Below are positions 1 to 11,254 of a stretch of DNA of 64,000 bases, in pieces (positions within the stretch are counted from its first letter, which is position 1; each line of letters starts with the position of its first letter). The translations under genes and the position numbers were made by a program. Origin of the DNA: Adiantum capillus-veneris (taxonomy: Eukaryota; Streptophyta; Polypodiopsida; Polypodiales; Pteridaceae). The notes beneath the pieces were generated by a model, which ran no database searches, was not told where the DNA came from, and saw only the letters and a program-made list of their open reading frames with translations. Location of the stretch: contig CM043942.1 of the NCBI GenBank assembly GCA_014529385.2, forward strand, positions 111,627,641 through 111,691,640, written 5' to 3'.

Positions 1-1187
1 TCTCCATACAAGGACTGCTCATCTAGTTTGATGGGTGATGTCAAACCAAACTTCTTCTATTGGTGATGATTTTAGAGTCAAGCTCCCATCTTTTGCTTCA
101 CTAACACGTTTCCACAGATAGTTTGGCCAATCATCTTCAATAATCGTCAGCCCCTCCCATCCTTCTTCACTATCAAGAACTTCCACTTTAGGTGATTGTA
201 CTTCCTTGTTTTCCCAACTTTTTGACCTTTCCTTTTCTTGAGCTTTTTCTCTTAGGATTTTGGTATGAGCTTCTTTCGGTTCTTCTATATCTTCCTGCTA
301 AGGATTCTGTTTTTCCATCAGGGATTGTGTGATTTGCACAAGGTTTCTGTAAGCTAATAATTTAGATGCTTCCATTTCAGGCGTTGGATAGTTTTTCCAT
401 TGGTTTTCCAATGTTTGCTTGGCTTTTAGTCCAACTTGAAAAGCTTGCAAAAGATGCATTGAATGGTTCATAAATTTTTTCAACCAGAACAGATCCAACC
501 AGTTTTGGTTTGGGTTCCTTAACGTTTGTTGAAGGAGTCTGTATTTTTTCTTTTGTCTCCTGTCGTATCTTCCCCTCTATCTTCTTTCACTGTTTTTGTC
601 TCTTGACTTTCTATCTTTTGTGTCTTTCTTTCTTGGAGTTTTTGGAGAAATTATTGGATTTATCCAATCCATTTATGTTTTTTGGTTGTTTGTGCTTGGT
701 TTGTGCTCTAGTCATCCCTTGAACATGATTTATCAATTTCCCTTCTAATGAACTACTCAACAACACTTGAACTATGTTTAAGGCCATTTTTCCTTTGTTT
801 ACCATATTCTTAGGACAATTCTCAAGAAAGTGTCCACCCTTGCGTCTGCATACTCCACAATATGCCTCTATAGATCTCACATTCTTATCCTGTTTAGGAC
901 AATCATTTTTCCAATGGTCATCAGTTCCACATTTGTGACAATTTTCACTTTTTGGTTTGGGCATTGGCTTAACCACAAGTGGTCTTGCCACTTAGCTTGC
1001 AATAAAATAAATAGGTGCCATATCAATGGGTGATTGTCACGTGGACTCAATAGGGACTGGAGTAGGTTGGTTATACCACTCTTCTTCTATCCCCATTGTT
1101 ACTGAACTACTCTCAAGATATGGAGTAATGGGTACTGATGCATGGTTTTTAGGACCCCTTCTGAAGATGCAATAAAGGCACAGTCAG
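1..1187 (-). pseudogene. Element A gag, distal part: nucleocapsid zinc knuckles and following linker
   Basis: Frames at 611-991 and 1-498 continue the gag of element A. Two Cys/His knuckles are visible: CHKCGTDDHWKNDC followed about 15 residues later by CGVCRRKGGHFLENC, the same paired arrangement as in element C near 48210-48320. The 298-498 frame (motifs QWKNYPTPEME and LVQITQSLMEK) matches C around 48800-48890 (RWMTYPYVEIE, MIETAQSLMED), and the frame continuing to base 1 matches C up to its DDLWKQIREA motif (about 49110). Gag binds and packages element RNA in cytoplasmic particles; here it is a relic, with in-frame stops at the upstream end (about 985 and 1040) and a frame change between 611 and 498. 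Protease and pol are not reached. Confidence 0.7.
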
Positions 1188-2629
1188 TTGTTGGGGAGAT
1201 GAGGATACTCTAGTCCAAGGGATCTCGAAAGAGAAGAAAAATCTACTTCACAAGCACCAAAGAGTAAAAAGTGCCATGGACAGAAGATACGTGGGAACAA
1301 GCTCTTATGCATGCCTACAACCTATATCTTATAGAATAGCCCATTCTAGGTGTGAATTTCTAGTGAAATTTACACGAGGATGTTCGTGTGGACTCACAGC
1401 ACAGCATACTCCGTTTTCACTTTTTTATCGACAGTAAATATTTTTTACCTACAGTAAATATTTTTTACCTACATGGTAAATACAAATCACTTTTTACCTA
1501 CAATAATTTGTTTACCCATGGTAAATATTTTTTACTGCACCATAAGTATTTGGTAGGTAACAGTTCACTGTTACTAGAAGCAGTGATTGGGCATCAACAA
1601 TGCAGTTACAGGAGGAGAAAAGGGGAAAATCTTATGGTAAAGGTGAGTCAACAGGGATAAAGACTTTTGAGTTGAAAAGAGACATGCTGATTTTTTCAAA
1701 GAACACATGTCAAAAGAAGCCATGGTTGAGGATTTTTTGAGAATTTGATATTCAGGAGGACCCAGCTGCCACCTCCCCCCCGCAGGTCCCCCCCTGACAT
1801 GTGCAGAACCTCCAGTTTCAACAGCCACCTTACCTGCTCTTAAATGCTGGTCAAGGCCTTATCCCCATGTGTCACAATCAGAAAAATCAGCATTTACCCT
1901 CCCCTCCCACATCACTCTAGAGAATATCTTGATGGTGACATATCAGGTGACCTCAATCTGTTGACCACCCTAAGCAAAAAGTAACCCCAATCAGCGGATT
2001 TAAGCATGTTTATCCCTAATCCTAAACCCTCTCAGAAACCTATATAAGGAGGCCTTCTCTCACTCAAAACCAACACTTCACCCACTTCACCAAGCAACAA
2101 AGCTATGACGACATTGCTCACAACGAGGAGCTATGGATGGAGCTCTACTCTCTCTCCCTCTAGTATGCTACATTACTAGCCCTAAAACCTAAATAAGGAG
2201 TCTTCTCTCATGCTCCATGGCCACCATCCTCGCCATCATTCTCTAAGGTATTGATGTGTTGCTAGTAGGATCATACCTACTTGCTGGGTTGATTGTTTTT
2301 GACAAGGGATTATGCCATCCTTGGCTTGCTTCTCTATATCCTTGTTATGTATGATCAGATGCCGTTGTATTGTTAAGCTGATGTCTTGTGTATATATATG
2401 CTACATAAGGTCCCTAAGCTTCCTTTCTATGTGTTTTGCCATATGTTTTGATGCCATCATAATGCCAGAAGTCTCACTTGCCTATGTGCACTATGTGTGA
2501 GGTCCCTAGACCTCTTAATTTAGGGTGGTTCCCCCTTTGTTTTGTTCTTTGCTTGTTTGCATGAGGCGTGGTTTGTGGAGTGTGCACGAGTACAGAGGCC
2601 ACCCGATTGCACTGCTCTTTTTCCCGCTA
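1188..2629 (+). mobile_element. Solo LTR inserted in element A gag
   Basis: The segment starts TGTTGGGG at 1189 and carries a plus-strand TATA box (TATATAAGG, 2041-2049) followed by a typical LTR leader. It separates two gag pieces that are adjacent in element C: removing it makes the minus-strand reading run through a conserved LVP motif (LVPDCAFIASSEG against LVPMYAYYEDPNG in C). The flanks show (g)TCAG at 1183-1187 and TCAG at 2630-2633, a probable 4-5 bp target duplication. The right end lacks a clean CA, so the boundary is approximate. No internal coding region is present, hence solo LTR. The TGTTGGGG terminus resembles some plant Ty1/copia LTRs, but the family is not identified. Confidence 0.65.
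1431..1536. repeat. Tandem 20-bp repeats with GTAAA/TTTAC hairpin potential
   Basis: Two exact copies of a 20-bp unit (ACAGTAAATATTTTTTACCT) lie back to back at 1431-1470, followed by two degenerate copies to 1536. Each contains GTAAA and TTTAC in inverted orientation, so each can form a small hairpin. They sit in the upstream (U3) part of the solo LTR. Confidence 0.7.
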
Positions 2630-4640
2630 TCAGGTACTAGCACCTGTTACTAAGCCTGTTTTTCAGACACCATGTACTTGATTGGTATAGATCTATTCTC
2701 TGGAAGTGGAGGTTGCTGACCTAATACTGGTTGAGGTCGCTCCACATTCATGGGGGATCTTTGCATTGGTGCCATATTGGGTGGGTATCTAAACATGAGT
2801 TGCCCCTGTGGCCTCATTGGCACATACTGCACATTTTCATCATACATTGTCTTGTAGTAACACTCATTTGTCTCATGATTTGTCCATTTCCCTTCAATAG
2901 TGCACCCATTTTATTTTCCTCTAAAGTCCCATAGGTTGTCCCTGATTTTGTCCCTGCGTTGGGCCTCGCATTGGCATTCTTTGTATATTGTTCATCATAT
3001 TGTTCATGTGTTCAAGCATGTCCTCTATCACATTGGCATGAGCTATATGTGCTGATTCCACTTGTGCTAGCACAATGGATGTGTTTTGCTCGCTTTGAGT
3101 ATCTCTAGCTTTGCTTTCCTCATTGAAGATCTCACAATTATCACTCAAGTCTATCGCATCTAAATTGCATGCTTCCCAGGTCATGTGGTTTTTGCTATAC
3201 AAAAGAGCATGCAAATCTTTGTTTAATAGCTCCTCTAAAAGTAGTGAGACCCTCGGTTGGAATCTCCAACTTCGGGCATTTGTAGATGTACTGCCTTATT
3301 TGACTCACACTATCTTTGACAGTTTCTCCTTGTTTTGTTTGTTAAAACTATAGATTTGTGCCACAATACTATGCTTTATGCCCATTTTAGAATATGTAGC
3401 GACAAATCTCATGTCCAGATTTGGTAAGTCGGTTTTCGATCTAGGAGGTATGGATTTCCCAATTCCCTTAAAATGTGAATGGAAATTGGTTATGCGCTCA
3501 ACCCTTAAAACCTGTCTGAAGCTGGCCAAATGGTCATATGGGTCCTCGGTTCCGCTATATTTTTTAACCCACTTTTGGAAATATGCTGGTCTGACTCTAT
3601 GATTGTGTTTCGCACCCACTCTTTCCCTTCGAGCCCATGTTTCTCCCATTAATCCCTCAAACCAATTGTTTGGTAAGTGTGACCCATGTGGACCTCTTCT
3701 CGTCCTCATGTCACTCGTTTCTCCCCTGCTATAGGTGGCTTTTGCCTTTCTTTCTCTATTGGTACCATTGAGGTGGCTACTCCTTGCTTCACTTCCTCGT
3801 TGATTGTCCATGCTAGATTAAGATCTAGCATTTGGATCCACATCCTGATCGGTTTCTTGTACGGTTCCCATGATCACTTCACGGATTTAGTGTCCCTGAT
3901 ACTTGGTTTGTTCAATCTCATTCGAAGGCATCATGACAAAATTATTGTTGTAACAATCCCTAAAGAGATGGGTGAGAAGTTCTGATAGTCCCTTTTCCTT
4001 GATTTTGAAAATGTACACAATTTTCAAGAGTGTTAATTGTCCTAATCTGACATGGGTAGTCCATACCAAATTTTTAGTATTGTTTTTTTCCTAGTAGTAA
4101 AATCCAAGTCTTAGGTTATCAGTGGGGATGTGTTTCAATGGCTTAGCATCTATTAACTCATACCCTTCTAATTCTAACACTGAAGGTCCCTCCTTTACAG
4201 CTTTATATGGTATTAGAGTATCAACCTCTAATCCCCATTTATCCACTGAATCAGGGTCTTGTATCTTGCAATATTGTACTCCATTTTGGTCTACATACAA
4301 GCCATCTTGTTTTTCTGCCCTAACCTCCTCTTCAAAATCAGTGGTATGTTCGCCGATCCTCATGACAAACTCCTCATTTGGGTCCATATAGATCTTGGCT
4401 TTATATTTGTTGGTCTTGAAAAAAATTCAAGATGTGCTTCAACTTAAGAGAGGTCCCAGTTCCTGATTGTGTTGAAAAAAAATACATGTCTAAGCTTGAA
4501 TCAAAGTAAGTGTTTGACACTTCTTCCACAATAGTTTCTAATGGTTTCCCTTGGTTTATGCTCTCTTTTGTGGACACTCTGCTCCTATTCTCTCCTAACT
4601 CAATCGAGTTTCCCAAAACTCTATCAGATCTTAGGTTCAT
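2630..4640 (-). pseudogene. Element A gag, proximal part (matrix/capsid region)
   Basis: Minus-strand frames 4401-4640, 4091-4387, 3305-3811, 2921-3214 and 2650-2847 are successive pieces of one gag. The start at 4640 (ATG) is chosen because the first residues match the start of element C gag at 33490-33728 (VSTKES against VSTEES). The 3305-3811 piece contains the capsid-like stretch RPAYFQKWVKKYSGTEDPYD, matching C near 46990-47070, and ends with GIKHSIVAQIYSF against GITHNTVSQIHKF in C. The 2650-2847 piece carries ERPQPVLGQQPPLP, nearly identical to C at 47845-47875. At least four frame changes make it non-functional. Function of the intact protein: structural capsid polyprotein of the retrotransposon particle. 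Confidence 0.8.
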
Positions 4641-5994
4641 ATACGGATTTACACAACTTAATTGAACTAATACTTCAACCCTGGAAGGTTGTCTTTGGTT
4701 TCAAATGCAATACTTTTGCCATTTTCTCTCCTATCCTTCACAAAGTTGCAATTCCCTACACGACAACACTTAAAGCCATATGTGATTCCACAATTTGTCA
4801 TTCTTGGATCACAAAATATACAAATATTCCTTATTCTAGTGCCCAATAGACCTTATGTGCAAAAATGTGAAATTCTGCTCAGTTTTATCTTAGGCACATC
4901 TAAGATGTCTGCACCTATCTGTAGGGTCTATTTCAACTTTTATCACATAGCTTGCCAAAGTCAATCATGGTGTCAAAATGAAAAAACTGCTTTCCCGGTG
5001 GGAGATTTATCTTCGGCAAGCCTAAGGTAAATATTCTTTATTTCAACATATCTTTGGCTATTTTGACCTGGAGCGGATTCTACATGTGATTTCAAGTTTG
5101 TACAATGAGTTTCACAAAGTTTGGACAATTCACCAATGTTTTTATCATTGTTTTTGATCCATTGGCTTGGTTTTTCAAGTTTTCTTGGTCCTCGTCTTGG
5201 TGTTTGTAACCTTACACAGTTCCAAATTTGATGAAATTTTCTAACGAGTTGTGTTATGGTCTGATTAGACTCTATGGGTTGAAAATTTGTTAAAATGCCC
5301 CCTTTGGAGAGTTTTCTATCTTCGGCTCGCCTAAGATACAACTCTTCCAGACTTACACATTTTTCATCTTTTTCTTCACAAATTACTTTTACCACAAGGT
5401 TTAGGAATTATCCACACCCTGGTTTCAAGTTTTAGCATGATTTGGGTTTTTCGTGTGAATTCTTTTTGAAGTCTGCATTTTTTTTCCATTTTTGGGTTTG
5501 ACCTAGTGTTTTAGAGATCCAATGTTTCCAAAATCAAGGGGAGTGGTCTAATCAAGTTGGTCTACCACCTTGCAAGTTCAGTTGTACCATGTCAATCACA
5601 AAAACCCTCTGTCTATCTTCGGCACGCCTAAGCTAGATTTGATAATTTTTTGGTTTTCTTCAATGCATCTTAGATCAGATGCAATCTTGATGGTTTTCTA
5701 TTTACCCTCCTACTCAATATGAAAAAACAGTACAAAAGGTAGAAAGTTCAACCTTCAGTCTGAAATCTCTACTCCCTACTTAGGTGATGCCCTTACCAAT
5801 CACTAGCTTGTCTCAAGGACCCTCTACCTAATCTATCCTACTAAATAAAGCTCTTGAGTTCCTTACCGAGTATCCCTACTCTCAAGCACTTGTCCGCCAT
5901 GATAAAGTTAAAAAAGGTGTTACTCTAGCTGAAACTAGAGGAAGTAATGGAAATTTAGTAAATACTTTGGGTTTCTCTCTAGTCTCTGTTGCCT
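4641..5994 (-). repeat. Element A leader with repeated near-palindromes
   Basis: Between PBS and gag there is no convincing gene. Four near-palindromes with arms TATCTT(C/A)GGC and GCCTAAGATA lie at 4886-4907, 5007-5030, 5317-5338 and 5614-5635; the best (5317-5338) has 10-nt arms with one mismatch around a 2-nt centre. Spacings are about 121, 310 and 297 bp. A 140-codon frame at 4973-5395 reads through two of them (YLRRAEDR, YLRLAEDK) and is probably only a by-product of the repeated DNA. Elements H and C have comparable palindrome arrays in the same position. Confidence 0.65.
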
Positions 5995-6014
5995 CGTCCC
6001 TGGCAACGATACCA
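5995..6014 (-). promoter_or_regulatory. Element A primer binding site (tRNA-Asp type, degenerate)
   Basis: On the minus strand this reads TGGTATCGTTGCCAGGGACG, a mutated form of the TGGCGCCGTTGCCGGGG site complementary to the 3' end of plant tRNA-Asp. It lies 3 nt inside the LTR end (CCGACA, plus TGTCGG at 6018). Confidence 0.75.
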
Positions 6015-6716
6015 AAATGTCGGCCAGCTACCAAGCTCACCATATCAATGCTAGCAAAGCGAGAACCACAAACATAAAAATTGTCAATCCGTGGGACGTA
6101 GCTGACCTGACTAGTGCATGGAGGCTACAAGAGATAGCTAATCTCTTGGAAAACCCAAGTCTAAGCCATTCCTACCTATCTTAGTCTCAAATGCGTGTCA
6201 GATATCAAAAGCTACTTTCCTTACCACGAGCTTGTTTTGATTATTTCGTATAAGTGCAAGTCTCCAAATGCAATGAAGCTTTATGCCTAGCATGAGCAGA
6301 GTATACTTAACGCTCGTGTGTACTCAAATTTCATTTCTGACACTCAAACAAATTGTGCCTGAGATAAACAACATATCCTAGGTCATTCAATTTTTGGACT
6401 TTGAAGCACTCTATAGCTTCCTCTAGACGTGATCTACCTATTCCTAAGGTCAAAAACCAGTTTTAGTGCGTGTATGGTGCATAGGGAGAAAAATCAGCTT
6501 GTAGATAGCACGACTAAAATCACACTTTCATCGTGAATACTTGGGTTAAATGGAAAAGGTTTCACCTGCAAATGTGATGGTATGCTCGGAATAGCAATGC
6601 AACACCGTACAAGAGAGACAGAAAGAATAAAAGAAACAGTATACTCAAGTTGAGCTTCTGCAGCAAACGCTTACTTCCATTATCCAAAACTTAGGTTTTT
6701 AATTACAAAATTTGGC

Positions 6717-6725
6717 TTTTATACC
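6717..6725 (-). promoter_or_regulatory. TATA box of element A LTR
   Basis: Minus-strand GGTATAAAA, followed by a pyrimidine-rich leader running toward the PBS 700 bp downstream. Position and orientation fit the LTR promoter. Confidence 0.6.
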
Positions 6726-7649
6726 TTAGCCAAGGTTCAAAGAATGAATTTCTAGCTATTTGGATTCAATACAAAGCTTAGAAACTGCATATGTGTAAGG
6801 TTTCGAGTTTCAAAAACCTTAGAATTGTACAAAGCCTGATCAAATTAACTTGGTTGTAAAGAAAACACTGTAGAATGATCCAACTATGGTAAATGTTGGT
6901 ATTTTTGGAATCGGAACCACAGCTTTACTAGGATTAGAATTTTTCAAAACCAAATTTCGATAAAATTTGGAAAAGTTACGGGCTCTGAAAGGTTATACTA
7001 TGAATTTAATTAGTTAAGTAAAATTGAATGGTTTCAGTAATTATTACTGCTAAAGACTTTTTATCCTAAGGTTCTAGAAATTGCAGATATTTCCAAGTTT
7101 AATCATTAAAAGTCAGGAAAAATAGCAGAAATCGATTTTGGAAGTTGGGGGGGGTTGTATGGGGCAGTAATGAACTTGCCGAGGTTGAAATTAGCAGCAG
7201 GGGGGGGTTGTGGAGCTGTAGGGCTGCCTTGGGATGCAAGTTACTGCCATATTTAGCCAATGAGTGCCCAAAAACCTATAAATACGACCCCTTGCTTCAC
7301 AATTTGGAACCGACTAGAAGCCTTGGCAAATTCTCTCTCATCTAGAGGGATCTCTACTCAGAAATCACTAGAGAGCAAAGCTCTAGTTGGTTAATCAGCG
7401 GTAATTAGCGCTAACCCTTTTTAATTAGCAAAACTATGTTAATCTATTTATATTTTCTTAATTAATTTAATTAATAAAGAAGATTAAACCTACTTATACC
7501 CTAAAATTCTCTCCTAATTTTTAATTCTTTGCTGTTGATTATTGAGATTAAGCTTAAGGATACTAATCTAGTTAATTATTATATTATATTATGGATAAAA
7601 TTACTCATTTTAACCATAAATTAATGATAATTATACTAATTAAACTTCT

Positions 7650-8400
7650 TAAGATAATTATTAGAGCTGTGTTAGGCTATCAAAATGCTAGAAATTTTAT
7701 ATTTTAATTTTTTGAATAATTTTTGTAATTATTTAAGAAGAATTACACTATTTTTGAGAGCTAAGTAAGTGGAAAAATGGTCAAATTAACCCCAAAAATC
7801 TTTGAGATAATTATTAGAGGTAAAACACATCTTAAGAAACCCGTGATAGTTATCTTAACTTCAGATAATTAGTTTAACTAATTATCTCAGCAGCAAAACA
7901 CTGTTTTTATGCAAAATAACAAACTAATCCAGAAAGCTTTGAGATAATTATCAGAGGTAAAACTCATCTTAAGAAACCCGTTAATTATCTTAACTACAGA
8001 TAATTAGTTTACCTAATTATCTCAGTAGAAAAACATTGTTTTTATGAGAAAATTAAAGGGGGAAAATAGCAAATCACACTAAACAGCTTTGAGATCATTT
8101 TCAAAGGTAAAATACAACATTAAAGACCTATAATAATTAGATTAACCATATAAAGTTAATTAAGCTAATTATCTTAGTTAAAAGACCCTATTTTTTAAGA
8201 TAATTTAAAGGAGGAAATTAGTAAATCATGTTATATGATTACATTCTATTTATCATAGCTAGATTACATACTAAAGAGGCCGTGATAATTATGTCAAGGT
8301 TAAAGAATTTGTATAGATATTTATCTAGGTCAAATTATACTAATTTTAGCTAAAAATTAAAGATGGAAATTAGATAATTAAGTTGGAAAAAGAAAAGATA
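7650..8400. repeat. AT-rich tandem repeats (~137-150 bp) with palindromic cores
   Basis: Units start with TTTGAGAT(A/C)ATT at 7801, 7938 and 8088, with degenerate units before (about 7650) and after (about 8222). Two units contain a palindrome of arms AGATAATTAG / CTAATTATCT around a 4-5 nt centre (7863-7887 and 7998-8022). No coding capacity. It forms the outer (U3) part of the presumed element A LTR. Confidence 0.75.
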
Positions 8401-8451
8401 ATTACCAAAGATAAAAAATATCCTCTGTACTGAGGTTCAGCTGTGTACCCA

Positions 8452-9190
8452 ATCATTTAAAAACAACTCTCCAAAAGTGATTGTTAAACTTGGGATCATG
8501 GTCACTGACAATGTTACTTGGCAAACCATACAATTTGTATAGATTGTCCACAAATAACTTGGCTAGTTCTGGTGTCTTAACCGTTGATTTGATTGGAATA
8601 AACTTACATAGTTTAGTCAACCGGTCAACGACCACCCATACTGAGTCATGACCTCGTACAGTGGTTGGTAAATCCACAATAAAGTCCATAGAGATGCTTT
8701 CCCATTTTCCATTAGGAATCTCCAAAGGATGTAAGAGTCCTCCTGCTTTCAGGCACTTTGCTTTGTTAACTTGACATTTTTGGCAATGCAAGACATAAGC
8801 TTGAACAAAGCCATGTATACCTGGCCAGTAAAACTATCGTCGTATGAGAGCATAAGTTTTTCTAATACCCGGGTGCCCTGCACATGGACTATCATGACAT
8901 TCATAAAGAATTTGGCGCCGAATGTCTATGTCCGTCGGTACATAAACTCTCCCCTTATGGAGTAGGTACCCATTGTTGATGGTGAAATGCTTCCATCGTT
9001 GTAGTTCATCACTCAATAGAGGAGAACTAGGTGTGGAGGTTAACTGTACACTACCGTCATTGGAGTGAGAAGGATCCCTCATTTGAACATGGCTCCACAC
9101 TTTGGAATATGCTTCATCATGCTCATATTTGCCTTTGAGAGAATCTAAAAAATTCAATACGAAGTTCCGTGAACAAGAGAGAATTGATCT
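8452..9190 (-). pseudogene. Element G integrase (H2C2 and partial catalytic core)
   Basis: The frame at 8834-9157 ends with the first half of the H2C2 zinc domain (YECHDSPCAGHPGIRKTYALIRR split over the frame edge); 8453-8791 continues with CQKCQVNKA, completing the Cys pair, then the catalytic core with Asp in MDFIVDLP and Asp in VSDHDPKF. The third catalytic residue (Glu of the DD35E triad) is missing because the sequence ends at the element A junction. Intact integrase inserts the cDNA into chromosomal DNA; this copy cannot. Confidence 0.85.
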
Positions 9191-9227
9191 CTGGCATACG
9201 ACTTAGAGCGTCAACCACTACATTGTA

Positions 9228-10456
9228 TCAGACTTTACGATATCTTAGCTTGGCGTCATATTCCTGAAGAATCTTGGCCCACCTGGCTTTTTGACCCTTC
9301 AAATCCGTTTGTTGTGTAAACCATTTGATGCTTTCATGGTCAAACACAATCTCAAACTGAGCACCATACAAATAATGCCGCCATGTTTTTAAGGCAGCCA
9401 CTATTGCATAGAGTTTGCACTCATAGGCAGAGTAGTTTTGTTGAGCTGCATCAAGCTTCTTGCTTACGAATGCAATCAGCCGTTCGTCTTGTAATAGGGT
9501 TTCTCCAATAGCACGGTCACTGGCATCCGTTTCCAAAACAAATGGTTTCAAAGGATCTAAATAGCCAGTATGGAAGCTGTAGCCAATGCATCCTTGAGCG
9601 TATCAAAATTGTGATGTTGAGCGGATCCCCACTAAAAATCTTTGCCTTTGCTTTTTAGTTGATCCATCATGGGAACAACAATATTAGCATAGTACGAACC
9701 TTCGGTAAGAACCTGCAAATCCCAAAAAAATCTGTAACTCTTCCAGATTTTTAGAAGGCCATTTTCTGATAGTATCCTTGGATTGATCCATATATATCCC
9801 ATTAGCTGAAATAACATGCCCTAATAGTGAATTTTGTCTTTTAGAAAATCACACTTAGATTCCTTGGAATATAATTTGTTTGTGTGTAACAACTCAAACA
9901 CCTGCCTAAGATGTTGTAAGTGTTCTTCTTCAGAAGCACTGTAGACTAGTATGTCATCGAGGAAAACAATGGCAAATTTTCCTAAATACGGCTTCAAGAC
10001 ACTATCCATAAGTGTCATGAATGTTGCGGGCGCATTGGTTAACCCAAAGGGCATCACCAAGAACTCGTAGTGTCCAAACCGTGTTCGGAATGCAGTTTTG
10101 GGTATATCGGCAAGTCGAATACGGCAAGTCTATTTTCGTGAAAATGCAAGCATGAGTGAGTTTGTCGAACAACTCATCTACTCTGGGCAATGGGTATTTG
10201 TTCTTAACCGTCACCACATTTAAGCCACGGTAGTCTACGTACATGCGCATACTGTCGTCTTTTTTCTTCACTAATAGGATAGGAGAGGCCCATGGTGAAG
10301 AATTGGGTTGTAGCTAAGGTAGTCAACAAGCTGACGTTTCACCTCAGTAGCTTCAGAATAACTCATACGGTAAGACGGTTTACTAACAGGTTTACAGCCT
10401 GCAGCCACGTCGATGCTATGTTGCACCGATCGTGTCGGCGGTAATCCTGGTGGCAA
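9228..10456 (-). pseudogene. Element G reverse transcriptase and RNase H
   Basis: The RT N-terminus lies at 10271-10456 (PPGLPPTRSVQHSIDVAAG), followed by 10002-10271 (YVDYRGLNVVTVKNKYPLPR and the motif A region FTKIDL) and 9821-10060 ([12 protein letters not shown] and the catalytic FLDDILVYS). RNase H follows at 9228-9551 (ETDASDRAIG, with SKKLDAAQQNYSAYECKLYA). Frame changes near 10270, 10110, 9820 and 9600 and a stop separate the pieces. The intact enzyme would copy element RNA into DNA in the particle. Motif style ([17 protein letters not shown]) fits chromoviruses, an assignment by resemblance only. Confidence 0.9.
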
Positions 10457-10480
10457 ATCATTAGGAAAAACATCTTGAAA

Positions 10481-11215
10481 TTACTTTAGTAATTTCTGTA
10501 ACTCACTAGCAACATTTGCTTGTTTAGAATTAGCCATTGGTGGAAGAGATGAGAGAGAAGCATGCGGCGTTGAGGAATGTTCAACAGTTCCAATGTTAGA
10601 AAGAAAATGAGACAGTGAGTAACACAAGAAAACTTGATCTATTTCATTATAAAAAACGAGCTGCATAAGCTCAGCGGTAGAAATCAATGGTGATGAAGGT
10701 ACATCCTTCGCTCCTAACAACAACACATGTGCGCCATGGGATTCAAACATCAAGCTATTGTGCTCATAGCTATGATTCAATGATGGTCCTAGGCTATGCA
10801 ACCACTCCCTACCAAGAACCACATGTGCCCTTTCCATGTTCATAACTTGAAAATCCAAGCATGTGGAGTAACCTTGTACTTCCAACAGAACAGCTCGGCA
10901 TTGAGTATCCCAGATTTTGGTATCATGTCCATTCATCATTGCTACCTTGTAGTGGTGGGTACTCGAAGTTTGAGGCAATTTGAGTTTTTTTACCAATCCA
11001 TAATTGATGAAATTGTGAGTAGCACCGTCATCTACCAAGATGCGCACCTTGTGGCCTTGCAGAGATCCGTGCATACGTACTAACTCATGTGATCCAAAGG
11101 TTTGTTGCCACATGAAAGCTGTGAGAAAGCATTCATGTACCACCTCTGTGTGTGTTACTTCCGCTGTAGAGAAGCGTGAGGAAGACTCAAGAGGAAGCAG
11201 TTGCACCGTGTGCAC
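10481..11215 (-). pseudogene. Element G aspartic protease region
   Basis: A 244-codon open frame with the retropepsin signature ILVDDGATHNFI (usual D-S/T-G-A, here D-D-G-A) and downstream VVLGREWLHSLGP, the flap/ILG motif. It continues directly from the zinc knuckle at 11255-11296. It would process Gag-Pol. The frame itself is open, but it is cut off from the broken RT downstream, so it is listed as part of a dead element. Confidence 0.85.
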
Positions 11216-11254
11216 TGCTTTCTCCTTTCCATGAGCAGTAGATTTCCCCTTGGG

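Larger units (their letters stand above)
1..8451 (-). mobile_element. Element A: partial Athila-like Ty3/gypsy retrotransposon, 5' half
   Basis: Read on the minus strand this is 5' LTR (6018-8451), PBS (5995-6014), a repeat-rich leader, then a gag relic that runs off the left edge. Gag segments align in order with those of element C (45970-49150), which defines the family. The last 430 bp of its LTR (from 6018) resemble the LTR end of element H at 24660-25088. The right end abuts the truncated integrase of element G, so A appears to have inserted into G. Pol and the 3' LTR must lie left of the window. The LTR outer boundary at 8451 is inferred from a CA end and the G reading frame; no target duplication can be checked. 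Confidence 0.75.
6018..8451 (-). mobile_element. Element A 5' LTR
   Basis: The inner edge (TGTCGG on plus, next to the PBS) is firm; the outer edge near 8451 is inferred. Bases 6060-6200 resemble the U5 end of element H LTR (a shared stretch around ACTAGTGCAT(A/G)GAGGCTACAAGAG, read on opposite strands), which fixes family membership. A minus-strand TATA box lies at 6717-6725. A second, plus-oriented promoter-like block (CCTATAAATA near 7272-7281, followed by a CT-rich leader) and the tandem repeats at 7650-8400 lie in the outer part, so a further inserted LTR inside this one cannot be excluded. Confidence 0.6.

Noticed and set aside
4973-5395. 140-codon ORF in element A leader with LRRAEDR repeats as a real gene
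   Set aside because: The peptide repeat coincides with repeated near-palindromes, and other copies of the repeat contain stops.
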